In this document: positions 34,743 to 42,198 of the stretch, in pieces
How the letters are laid out: the number at the start of each line of letters is the position of its first letter
How positions within the stretch are numbered: the first letter of the stretch is position 1
Assembly (NCBI RefSeq): GCF_013391085.1
Contig: NZ_CP058334.1
Coordinates: 124,001-188,000 of the forward strand
From: Natronomonas halophila
GTDB lineage: Archaea; Halobacteriota; Halobacteria; Halobacteriales; Haloarculaceae
DNA length: 64,000 bases
Direction of reading: 5' to 3'
Position numbers and translations under genes: made by a program
Notes under the pieces: model-generated
What the model saw: the letters and a program-made list of their open reading frames with translations, nothing else
What the model was told of the DNA's origin: nothing
Databases searched by the model: none

Positions 34743-36710
34743 CTACTTGCCTTCGAACTCGGGTTCACCATCACCCATGAAGGCCGTAATGCCCTCCATG
34801 AGGTCGTCGGTGTTGATGAGGTGGCCGAAGGCCTGCGCTTCGAGTTCGAGGCCGGCGTCGATGTCCTCCCAGCCACGGAGCATCGCGCGTTTCGTGAGTT
34901 TCTGGGAGATGGGCGGGCCCGCAGCGAGGTCGGCAGCGAACTCGTGGGCGCGCTCCTCGAACTCCTCGTTTTCGACGACTTCCGTGACGACGTCGTAGTC
35001 GTACATCGTCTCGGGGTCGTAGCGGTCGGCCGTGAAGACGATTTCCTTGGCGCGGCCGAAGCCGGCGATGCGCATCAAGCGCTGGGTCCCGCCCCAACCG
35101 GGCAGGAGGCCGAGGTTGTGCTCGGGCGTGCCGAGTTCGGAGCGCTCCGATGCGATACGGAAGTCGGAGGCGAGCGCGAGTTCGAAGCCGCCGCCGAGGG
35201 CGAAGCCGTCGATACCGGCGACGACGGGCATGTCGCACTCTTCGAGTTTGCCGAAGGTCTGCTGGCCCTTCCGGGAGAGTTCGATGGCTTCGAGCGGTTC
35301 GGCGTTGCCGGCCATCGAGGTGACGTCGGCGCCCGCCGAAAAGGCGCGGTCGCCCTTACCCGTGATGAGGAGGGCGCGCACCTCGTCGTCTTCCTCCAGC
35401 AGGTCGACGGCGTCGGCGAGTTCGTCCAGCAGGTCCGGGTTGATGGTGTTCATCCGGGCCTCGCGGTCGAGGACGATCTGGCCGACCATGTCGCCGGGGT
35501 AGCGAACCTCGATGTTCGTGAAGTCGACGCCTTCCTCTTCGTCGCCGCCGTGGAAGCCGCCCTCTTCGGCGGCCGCACGCAGGCCCTCGGAGGCCTCGTA
35601 GCGCGGGTGGCCGGTCTCCTCGGCGAGTTCGTCGAGGCGCTCGGCGAGGGCTTCGAGGCCGTGCTCGTCCGCGATTTTCGCGGGGCCGTCCGGGAAGCCG
35701 GCGCCCAGCATGACCGCCTCGTCGATGTCGGCGGGGTCGGCGACGTCGTTGCCGACGAGGTTGCCGACCTCGTTAGCCATCACGGCGATGAGGCGCTCGG
35801 CGACCTCGTCGCTGCCGGCGTCGGTCGGGATGTCGGCGCCGTCGCCGTCCTCGTAGTCGTAGACGCCTTCGCCGGTCTTCTTGCCGAAGCGTTCGTCTTC
35901 GACGAGTTCCTCGAGGAAGGGCGCGGGCTCGTAGGCCTCGCCCAGTTCCTCGTTCATGTATTCGAGGACGTGGAAGGTGACGTCGTGGCCGACCTGGTCG
36001 CCGAGTTCGAAGGTGCCCATCGGCAGGCCCATGTCGAACTTCGTCGTGGAGTCGATCTCCTTGACGGTGGCGACGTCGTCGCTGACCAGCCAGCAGGCCT
36101 CGTTCATCAGGGGCACGAGGATGCGGTTGACGATGAAGCCGGGCGAGTCCTTGCGGACGCGAACCGGCGTCTTGTCGAAGTCTTCCGCGAGTTTTTCGGT
36201 CAGTTCGAGGGTCTCCTCGTCGGTGTGGGCCCCGGAGATGACCTCGACCAGCTGCATCCGGACCGGCGGGTTGAAGAAGTGCATCCCGCAGAACTGTTCG
36301 GGTCGCTCGGTGACCTCCGCCAGTTCCGTGATGGAAAGCGAGGAGGTGTTCGAGGCGATGATGGCGTGTTCCGGCAGGTATTCCTCGACCTCGCCGTAGA
36401 CGTCCTTCTTGATTTCCATCTGTTCGGGGACGGCCTCGATGACGAAGTCGGCGTCGCCGACGGCCTCCTCCATGTCGACGTAGGGCGTCACGCGGTCGAT
36501 GGCGTTCTCGGCTTCCTCGTCGCTGATGCGTTCCTTCTCCGCGAGCTTCTGGAGGGACCACTCGATGTCCTCGTAGCCGCTCTGGACGAACTCCTCTTTG
36601 ATGTCCCGCAGGTTAACGTTGTAACCCGCAAGCGCCGCAACTTCCGCGATGCCGTGGCCCATATTACCGGCGCCAAGCACCGCAATGGTCTCTATGTCGT
36701 CGAATTCCAT
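34743..36710 (-). CDS. Fused 3-hydroxyacyl-CoA dehydrogenase / enoyl-CoA hydratase
   Basis: A 655-residue bifunctional beta-oxidation enzyme. The NAD-dependent dehydrogenase part occupies about residues 1-385, with the Rossmann motif VLGAGNMGHGIAEVAALAGY near 8-27, the HFFNPP segment near 140 and the second dehydrogenase domain after 180. The hydratase (crotonase) part is about 400-655, with FSAGADVTSM near 467, ALGGGFELALASD near 510 and GLLPGWGGTQRL near 545. This order (dehydrogenase first) is opposite to bacterial FadB. The ATG at 36710 (MEFDDIE) is chosen. It is divergent from an acyl-CoA dehydrogenase gene. Confidence 0.94.
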   Translation of the reverse strand: MEFDDIETIAVLGAGNMGHGIAEVAALAGYNVNLRDIKEEFVQSGYEDIEWSLQKLAEKERISDEEAENAIDRVTPYVDMEEAVGDADFVIEAVPEQMEIKKDVYGEVEEYLPEHAIIASNTSSLSITELAEVTERPEQFCGMHFFNPPVRMQLVEVISGAHTDEETLELTEKLAEDFDKTPVRVRKDSPGFIVNRILVPLMNEACWLVSDDVATVKEIDSTTKFDMGLPMGTFELGDQVGHDVTFHVLEYMNEELGEAYEPAPFLEELVEDERFGKKTGEGVYDYEDGDGADIPTDAGSDEVAERLIAVMANEVGNLVGNDVADPADIDEAVMLGAGFPDGPAKIADEHGLEALAERLDELAEETGHPRYEASEGLRAAAEEGGFHGGDEEEGVDFTNIEVRYPGDMVGQIVLDREARMNTINPDLLDELADAVDLLEEDDEVRALLITGKGDRAFSAGADVTSMAGNAEPLEAIELSRKGQQTFGKLEECDMPVVAGIDGFALGGGFELALASDFRIASERSELGTPEHNLGLLPGWGGTQRLMRIAGFGRAKEIVFTADRYDPETMYDYDVVTEVVENEEFEERAHEFAADLAAGPPISQKLTKRAMLRGWEDIDAGLELEAQAFGHLINTDDLMEGITAFMGDGEPEFEGK

Positions 36711-36804
36711 TGTTACCGGGAGGATTGTCACTCTGAACCCGTTTCAACGTTTCCTTCTTTGCCCGTTTTCGCACGAACCACAACCCGAGACCGTCGATTC
36801 GGGG

Positions 36805-36820
36805 TTAACTAATATACGAA
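36805..36820. promoter_or_regulatory. TATA-like box in the divergent beta-oxidation promoter region
   Basis: TTAACTAATATACGAA is the main A/T-rich stretch of the 162-bp space between the two fatty-acid genes. For the acyl-CoA dehydrogenase it would give a leader of about 35 nt. A 7-bp inverted repeat (GTTTTCG at 36765-36771, CGAAAAC at 36817-36823) overlaps its end. Confidence 0.4.
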
Positions 36821-36872
36821 AACCGGCAATAGGAGGGAGAAGGGTTATGTGGCGCCATGCTGGCTTTCAATT

Positions 36873-38027
36873 ATGGACTTTGCGCTTACCGACGAGCAAG
36901 AACAACTCAAAGAGGAAGTCAAGCGTTTCGCCGACAACGAGGTGCGGCCGAACGCCACCGAGTACGACGTCGAGGAGAAGTTCCCCCACGACATCGTCGA
37001 CGAGGCAGCGAAGATGGGCCTGACCGGCGCGACCATTCCCATCGAGTACGGCGGTGCCGGCTACGGCGCCGTCGACTCCGTCCTCATCGCCGAGGAGCTG
37101 TTCGCCGCCGACCCCGGCATTGCCCTCTCCATTCTCGCTACCAGTTTCGGTACGGAAGCCATCCTCGAATACGGCACTGAGGAGCAGAAAGAGGAGTTCC
37201 TCGAACCCGTCGCGAAAGGCGACGCCATCTCCGGGGCCGCCATCTCCGAACCCGACACCGGCTCGGACGTCTCGTCGGTAAGCACGCGTGCCGAGAAGGA
37301 CGGCGACGAATACGTCATCAACGGCAACAAGATGTGGATTACCAACGGCAGCGTCGGCGACTTCTTCGTCGTGCTGTGTAAAACGGACCCCGACGCCGAC
37401 GGCCGCTATAACGGCTTCTCACAGATTATCGTCGAATCCGACCGCGACGGATTCGAAGCCGACAAGATTACCGGGAAGATGGGCATTCGTGCGTCCGACA
37501 CCGCCGAACTAATCCTCGACGACGTGCGCGTCCCCGAGGAGAACCTCGTCGGTTCGGAGAACGCCGGCTTCTACCAGCAGATGAACTTCTTCGACGCCAC
37601 CCGAACCGGCGTCGCCGCACAGGGTATCGGTATCGCCAAGGGTGCCGCCGAACGTGCCCTCGACTACGCCCAGGAACGCGAACAGTTCGGCCGCCCCATC
37701 GGCGACTTCCAGGCCATCCAGCACAAACTCGCCGACATGCACACCGAAACCGAGGCCGCCCGTAACCTCACCTATAAGTCCGCCTGGGAAGTCGACGAAG
37801 GCGGCTCGCCCAACACCATGCTCGCCTCGATGGCTAAGGAGTTCGCCTCCCGCACCGCCGTCAAGGCCGCCAACGAGGCCGTCCAGATTCACGGCGGGTC
37901 CGGCTACGTCAACGACTTCGACGTCGAGCGCTTCTACCGCGACGCCAAAATCACCCAAATCTACGAGGGAACCACCGAGATTCAGAAGATGATTATCGCC
38001 CGAGAGCTTCAGGGCAAGGGCTTCTAA
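36873..38027 (+). CDS. Acyl-CoA dehydrogenase
   Basis: A 384-residue FAD enzyme for the first oxidation step of fatty acid beta-oxidation. The helical start MDFALTDEQEQLKEEVKRFA, the FAD/substrate segments SEPDTGSDVSS and MWITNGSVGDFFVV, and the C-terminal IYEGTTEIQ with the catalytic base Glu are all present. The ATG at 36873 is the family start; an in-frame GTG at 36849 would add eight unrelated residues. Together with the divergent fused enzyme it covers three consecutive beta-oxidation steps. Confidence 0.95.
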   Translation: MDFALTDEQEQLKEEVKRFADNEVRPNATEYDVEEKFPHDIVDEAAKMGLTGATIPIEYGGAGYGAVDSVLIAEELFAADPGIALSILATSFGTEAILEYGTEEQKEEFLEPVAKGDAISGAAISEPDTGSDVSSVSTRAEKDGDEYVINGNKMWITNGSVGDFFVVLCKTDPDADGRYNGFSQIIVESDRDGFEADKITGKMGIRASDTAELILDDVRVPEENLVGSENAGFYQQMNFFDATRTGVAAQGIGIAKGAAERALDYAQEREQFGRPIGDFQAIQHKLADMHTETEAARNLTYKSAWEVDEGGSPNTMLASMAKEFASRTAVKAANEAVQIHGGSGYVNDFDVERFYRDAKITQIYEGTTEIQKMIIARELQGKGF

Positions 38028-38033
38028 ACCCCG

Positions 38034-38075
38034 AACTTTTTGCACGGGCGCCTGCGGCGCCCGGCAAAAACTTCG
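38034..38075. terminator. Extended stem-loop downstream of the acyl-CoA dehydrogenase
   Basis: A perfect 8-bp stem CGGGCGCC-TGC-GGCGCCCG (38045-38063) is extended outward by CTTTTTGC/GCAAAAA pairing into a hairpin of about 20 bp with one bulge and one mismatch. It starts 7 bp after the stop codon. T-rich and A-rich flanks would let it end transcripts from either side, although archaeal termination normally relies on T tracts. Confidence 0.45.
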
Positions 38076-38097
38076 ATGAAAAAGACACGGCGGCCCT

Positions 38098-38180
38098 CCC
38101 GATTGTCGGGCCTTGGTCCCGCGCTCCCTCCGGTCGCGCGGTGAACCGCCTCGGGGGCCTTCGAAGAAGGCCCCGCTCGG
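38098..38180. repeat. Row of three further perfect hairpins
   Basis: CCCGA-TTG-TCGGG (38098-38110), CCGCGC-N11-GCGCGG (38119-38141) and GGGGCCTTC-GAA-GAAGGCCCC (38154-38174), the last widened by CCGCC/GGCGG outside it. With the preceding stem-loop they fill most of the 236-bp gap before 38264. This could be a structured RNA or a palindromic repeat element; there is no convincing gene inside. Confidence 0.5.
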
Positions 38181-38263
38181 CGGATGCTCCTCTCGTTTCC
38201 TGTTTCACTATTTTCAGCCAATCAGGTCGAAACCACTTTTAAACAGCCCCCGTATGTCCGACC

Positions 38264-38716
38264 ATGACGCGGGTGTGTCTCGTCGGGAAGGAGGACGTCG
38301 AGTTGCGCTACGAACTCGTCAGTCGCGAGACTGCCCGGGAGGCGCTGGCCACTTACGAATTGAAAGAACCCTACCACAACACCGTCGCCGTCGAAACCGT
38401 CTCGCTCGGCGGCGCCGTCGCCCTTTTAAACGACCTCAACTGGTATCTCGTCCGCTTCGTCGACGAATCCCTCGTCCTGGAACCGTCCGTCAGCGACGAG
38501 GAGTGGCTCTCGCGGGAACTGGCCGAGGCCGTCCGTGACAACGAAATCGCCCCCGAAGACACCGGGCGCTTCCTGAAGGTCTTCGGCATTCGCGACGAGG
38601 AACTGCTCGAACCGATGTTCGTCACCCGAACCGGGCACGAACTCCCGGATTACGACCTCCACGAGGTCGACGAGACGCTCGTCGTTCGCGTCACCGAAGC
38701 CGAGTTCGGCGCCTGA
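38264..38716 (+). CDS. Haloarchaeal conserved protein (possibly DUF5804)
   Basis: A 150-residue acidic protein with a first half of beta strands and helices (TRVCLVGKEDVELRYELVSRETAREAL; YHNTVAVETVSLGGAVALLNDLNWYLVRFV) and a helical middle (EWLSRELAEAVRDNEIAPEDTGRFLKVFG). It resembles proteins annotated DUF5804 in haloarchaea, a label I hold only tentatively. CTTTTAAAC, 24 bp before the ATG, suits a leaderless message. Function unknown. Confidence 0.65.
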   Translation: MTRVCLVGKEDVELRYELVSRETAREALATYELKEPYHNTVAVETVSLGGAVALLNDLNWYLVRFVDESLVLEPSVSDEEWLSRELAEAVRDNEIAPEDTGRFLKVFGIRDEELLEPMFVTRTGHELPDYDLHEVDETLVVRVTEAEFGA

Positions 38717-38740
38717 ATCGGAACTGGTTCCGAGGACGCA

Positions 38741-38750
38741 GTATATACGC
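38741..38750 (+). promoter_or_regulatory. Strong TATA box for the alpha/beta hydrolase gene
   Basis: CAGTATATACGC gives a near-ideal archaeal TATA box centred about 25 bp before the ATG at 38771, indicating a leaderless transcript and confirming that start. Confidence 0.6.
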
Positions 38751-38770
38751 GATGCGCTTTTGTACGGGAT

Positions 38771-39637
38771 ATGAACGCTTTCGCGTCCGCCGACCAGCGG
38801 AGCATCGAGGTCGACGGAACCCGGATTCGATACTACGTCGACGGCCCCGAAGAGGCCCGCCCGGTCGTCCTCGTCCACGGCGTCGGCATCGATTCGGCGA
38901 CGGTTTCCTGGCGGGAAGCCTTCCACGAACTCGCCGAGGAATACCGCGTCTACGCGCTCGACTTGCCGGGGCACGGCGACAGCGACCCCGTCCCGGACGA
39001 CGTGGTGCCAGATACGGACTACTACGCCGACGTTCTGGGCGAGTTTTTCGAGGCACTCGACGTCCTCGATGCGACGCTCGTTGGCGCCTCGACGGGCGGC
39101 GCCATCGCGCTCGATTACACCTTCGCGTCCCCGGCGCGGGTCGCCCGCCTCGTCCTCGTCGACAGTTACGGCCTCGATGACGAGGGGACGGGCGGCAAGC
39201 GCAGAGCCGCCTACGTGAAAACGCCGCTTGTCATGGAGGCGGCGTGGTGGCGACTGAAGCGCAGTCCGGAGTTCACCGAACGGACGCTTCGGGATATCGT
39301 CCATCCCGAGAACCTCGACGACCAACTGGTCGACGACGCCGTCGCGGAACTCCAGCGGCCGGACGCCGGCGACGCCTACCGCCGGTTCCAGCGCGCCGAA
39401 GTCGGCTGGTCCGGGTTCCAGACGAGTTTCGCCGACCGGATGGACGAACTGCCGGTGCCGACGCTGTTCGTCCACGGCAAGGACGACCCGCTGGTGCCCG
39501 CCGACCACGCCAAGCGCGCCTCCGACGCCGCGCCCGTCGCCGACCGCTTTTTCCTCACCGACTGCGGCCATCTGCCCTCGCGGGAGCACCCCGAGGCGTT
39601 CACCGCGCGCCTGCAGGCGTGGCTCGACCGGACCTAA
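38771..39637 (+). CDS. Alpha/beta-hydrolase
   Basis: A 288-residue alpha/beta-hydrolase. The oxyanion region is VVLVHGVGIDSAT near residue 32, the nucleophile Ser lies in GASTGG near 105-110, the acid in VHGKDDP near 234-240 and the histidine in TDCGHLPSREHPE near 262. Members hydrolyse esters, lactones or carbon-carbon bonds; the substrate is not evident. It has its own strong TATA box. Confidence 0.88.
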   Translation: MNAFASADQRSIEVDGTRIRYYVDGPEEARPVVLVHGVGIDSATVSWREAFHELAEEYRVYALDLPGHGDSDPVPDDVVPDTDYYADVLGEFFEALDVLDATLVGASTGGAIALDYTFASPARVARLVLVDSYGLDDEGTGGKRRAAYVKTPLVMEAAWWRLKRSPEFTERTLRDIVHPENLDDQLVDDAVAELQRPDAGDAYRRFQRAEVGWSGFQTSFADRMDELPVPTLFVHGKDDPLVPADHAKRASDAAPVADRFFLTDCGHLPSREHPEAFTARLQAWLDRT

Positions 39638-39719
39638 CGCAGCCGTCTAACAGCCGGCTACCGTCCGTATAACCGTATCGGCCAGCGGGCTTTTCCCTCC
39701 AGACCGGGAAGTGATAGTA

Positions 39720-40691
39720 ATGAAAGACGACGACACCAGCCCGAGCCAGCGACGCGTCATCGCCCGACTACCGGAGGAGTATCGACGGCGGGAGGTCCTC
39801 GCCGTCGGCGGCGGCCTCGGTGCGACGCTGCTGGCAGGCTGTGTCGGCGATTCGCCGTCGAGCGACGAGGACGAACCGGGTACTGATTCCGGCGGGTCGG
39901 ACGACGGAACCCAGAGCGGGGCCAGTTTCCGGCTCCTTATCAGCGACGCTCCGGCCGATATCGACGATTTCGACCGACTGGACGTCACCTTCGACAGCGC
40001 CCGCATCTTCGACGGCGGTGACGAGGACGACGATTCGGAAACCGAGACACCGGCAGAACAGGCGACAGAGACGCCGTCCGGAACGCCGGAGGCAACCGAA
40101 ACGGAGGGAACAGCGGATGGCGGGACGACGGAGACAGAGGCCGAGGAAGACGAGGACGACGGCGAATCCGACGAAGACGGCGAGCGTGGATTCTACACCC
40201 TCGACCTCGATGACCCTACGGTCGACCTCACGCAGGTCGTCGGCGCCAAGGCCATGCCGGTCTTCGACGGCGAACTCGAACCCGGGACCTACCAGAAGGT
40301 GGAACTCAACGTAGCGAGCACCGAGGGCATCGTCGACGGCGAACCGGCGGCGGTGAAAGTCCCGAGCGAGAAACTCCAGATAACCAAACCGTTCGAGGTT
40401 CGCGCCGGCGAATCGCTCGATTTCGTCTTCGACATCAACGTCGTCAAGCGCGGCCAAGAGAACAGCTACATCCTGAAACCCGTGATTTCCCAGAGCGGCG
40501 TCGCCGGCGAGGACGTCGACGTCGAGGAAGTCGACGAAGACGACGACGATGACGAGTCGGAGGGAACCGAAACCCCGGAGGAGACGGAAACTCAGGAAGC
40601 GACGGAGACAACGGAAGCGACCGAAACCCCGGACGGAACCGAGACGCCGACTGCGACGCCGCAGGAAACGAGCGAAGGCGACAGTCAGTAA
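39720..40691 (+). CDS. DUF4382 lipoprotein with acidic insert and tail
   Basis: A 323-residue protein with a Tat-like start (YRRREVLAVGGG) and lipobox LLAGC, so probably a membrane-anchored surface protein. The DUF4382 domain is seen as FRLLISDAPADIDDFDRLDVTFDSARIF, then after a roughly 60-residue Glu/Thr/Asp-rich insert, FYTLDLDDPTVDLTQVVGAKAMPVF and TYQKVELNV. The C-terminal 55 residues repeat Thr-Glu units. The ATG at 39720 is chosen over a GTG at 39711; GGGAAGTGA precedes it. Function of DUF4382 is unknown. Confidence 0.85.
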   Translation: MKDDDTSPSQRRVIARLPEEYRRREVLAVGGGLGATLLAGCVGDSPSSDEDEPGTDSGGSDDGTQSGASFRLLISDAPADIDDFDRLDVTFDSARIFDGGDEDDDSETETPAEQATETPSGTPEATETEGTADGGTTETEAEEDEDDGESDEDGERGFYTLDLDDPTVDLTQVVGAKAMPVFDGELEPGTYQKVELNVASTEGIVDGEPAAVKVPSEKLQITKPFEVRAGESLDFVFDINVVKRGQENSYILKPVISQSGVAGEDVDVEEVDEDDDDDESEGTETPEETETQEATETTEATETPDGTETPTATPQETSEGDSQ

Positions 40692-40721
40692 GCCGACGCA
40701 GTTGTCGTCCGAGGGCCGCCT

Positions 40722-41726
40722 CTATTCTTCCGGTTCGTCGAACATACCGGTCGACATGTAGCGCTCGCCGGAATCCCAGAAGACTGTGACGACGAGCGGG
40801 CACTCGTCGGGCACGGGGTCGTGGTCGACGGCCTCGCCTTCCTCGAGGATGTTCACGTCGTTGTCGGGGCCGGGACAGGCATCGGGGTCGATGCCCCGCT
40901 CCTCGGCGAGGCGTTCGGCGACCCGCTTCGCGGCGAGTAGAGAGCCACCGGAGGACTGGCCAACGAGGATGCCTTCCTCGCGGGCGAGGCGGCGACACTC
41001 GGCCTCGGCGGATTCGAGGTCGACGACCTCCACGTCGTCGAGCAGTTCGCGGTTCAGGTTCGGCGAGACGAAGCCGGGACCCATTCCCTGGAAACTGTCC
41101 TCACCGGTCTTCCCGCCGGTGAGTACCTCGCTGCCCTCCGGTTCGACACCGACGACTTCCATGTCGGGGAACGCCTCCTTGAGTCGGCGGCCGGTCCCGG
41201 AGATAGTGCCCCCGGTACCGATGCCCGCCACGAGGGCGTCGACGGTGCGGTCGCCGACCTGTTCGATGATTTCGGCGCCCGTCGTGTGGTAGTGTGCCTG
41301 CGGGTTCGCCGGGTTCTCGAACTGTCGGACCTGCACGAAGCCTTTCTCTTCTTCCAGTTCGTCGGCCCGATCCTTGGCGGCCGAGATATCGCCCTCGACG
41401 AGTTCGAGGTCGGCGCCGTAGGCGCCCATAATCTGCCGTCGTTCGGGTGATTTGGAGGCAGGCATGACGACGGTGATGTCGTAGCCCTTCGCGGCGGCGA
41501 CCATCGAGAGGCCGATGCCGGTGTTGCCGGAGGTCGGTTCGACGATGGTATCGCCGGGTTCGAGTTCGCCGGCCTCCTCGGCGGCCTCGACCATGGCGAG
41601 GGCCGGGCGGTCCTTGGCGGACCCGCCGGGATTCTTCGATTCGATTTTCGCGGCGATGGTCGACCCGGGCGGGGATTGTACCTGTACCAGCGGCGAGCCA
41701 ACGGTCTCGAGAATACCCCGTTTCAT
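40722..41726 (-). CDS. cysK: Cysteine synthase family protein (O-acetylserine sulfhydrylase type)
   Basis: A 334-residue fold-type II PLP enzyme that makes cysteine or a related beta-replacement product. The PLP lysine is K38 in NPGGSAKDR, the substrate loop TSGNTGIG near 64-71, the phosphate-binding GIGTGGTISG near 165-174 and the C-terminal GQSSGGS loop near 255. A C-terminal extension (DPDACPGPDNDVNIL) is longer than in bacterial CysK. The substrate (O-acetylserine or O-phosphoserine) cannot be settled from sequence. Confidence 0.9.
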   Translation of the reverse strand: MKRGILETVGSPLVQVQSPPGSTIAAKIESKNPGGSAKDRPALAMVEAAEEAGELEPGDTIVEPTSGNTGIGLSMVAAAKGYDITVVMPASKSPERRQIMGAYGADLELVEGDISAAKDRADELEEEKGFVQVRQFENPANPQAHYHTTGAEIIEQVGDRTVDALVAGIGTGGTISGTGRRLKEAFPDMEVVGVEPEGSEVLTGGKTGEDSFQGMGPGFVSPNLNRELLDDVEVVDLESAEAECRRLAREEGILVGQSSGGSLLAAKRVAERLAEERGIDPDACPGPDNDVNILEEGEAVDHDPVPDECPLVVTVFWDSGERYMSTGMFDEPEE

Positions 41727-41810
41727 TGACCGGACGTTGGCAACCCCAATATAAGACCCCCGTGAAGGAGGGAACTCCTGCCGCCGTCGACACCGCGCCC
41801 CGGAGAAATC

Positions 41811-41951
41811 TCAGCCCCGGAGTTTGGTAAGCGTGAACACGTACATCGACTCACAGCTGTCGCATTCGATGTGTTTGGTGTCAGAGCCGGCGGGTTCGTC
41901 GGGATACCACCGGTTCTCGTGGCCACAGGAACATTCGAGTTCGAGTCTCAT
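41811..41951 (-). CDS. 46-residue CxC...CxxC zinc-type microprotein
   Basis: A very small gene that begins with ATG at 41951 and reads 46 residues. Two cysteine pairs, C7/C9 (CSCGH) and C30/C33 (CDSCE), are spaced as in a rubredoxin-like or zinc-ribbon knuckle, with a HIECDSC second half. It is preceded by GGAGGGG (41955-41961), a good Shine-Dalgarno match. The clean start, cysteine pairing and ribosome site argue that it is real. Haloarchaea have many such zinc microproteins; its role is unknown. Confidence 0.72.
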   Translation of the reverse strand: MRLELECSCGHENRWYPDEPAGSDTKHIECDSCESMYVFTLTKLRG

Positions 41952-42198
41952 CGGCCCCTCCGTCGGCACACGTCACGACTGGATACAGCGCCCCGACGAC
42001 CGACCGACCCGGCGACTGAAACGCCGGTTTCGATGGTCCCTCTCAACGTACCGACCCCATCAGACATATATTGAGACGTCGATACTCACCGATAAAAAGA
42101 CAGGACTTGATAGACCATGTCGTCAGGTGGCAAATCACTGACGGACAGGACGGCCGCTCCACAACTTCTATTCGTCGCGGGCCGAAATCCCGGCTGAG
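41952..42198. other. 247-bp divergent intergenic region
   Basis: This lies between the 46-residue zinc-type gene (minus) and the HTTM gene (plus). It holds an A/T-rich patch CATATATTGA near 42063-42072 and GATAAAAAGA near 42090-42100, either of which may be a promoter. Starts and stops in all frames give no convincing gene, and I see no RNA structure. Confidence 0.5.

Noticed and set aside
34695-36812. 705-residue open frame opposite the fused hydroxyacyl-CoA dehydrogenase
   Set aside because: It is the antisense shadow of a strongly conserved gene; GC-rich haloarchaeal codon use removes stops on the opposite strand. It has no family motif.
38024-38221. Short minus-strand open frames across the hairpin cluster
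   Set aside because: They translate the palindromes into Arg/Gly/Pro-rich sequence without a plausible start signal or conservation pattern.
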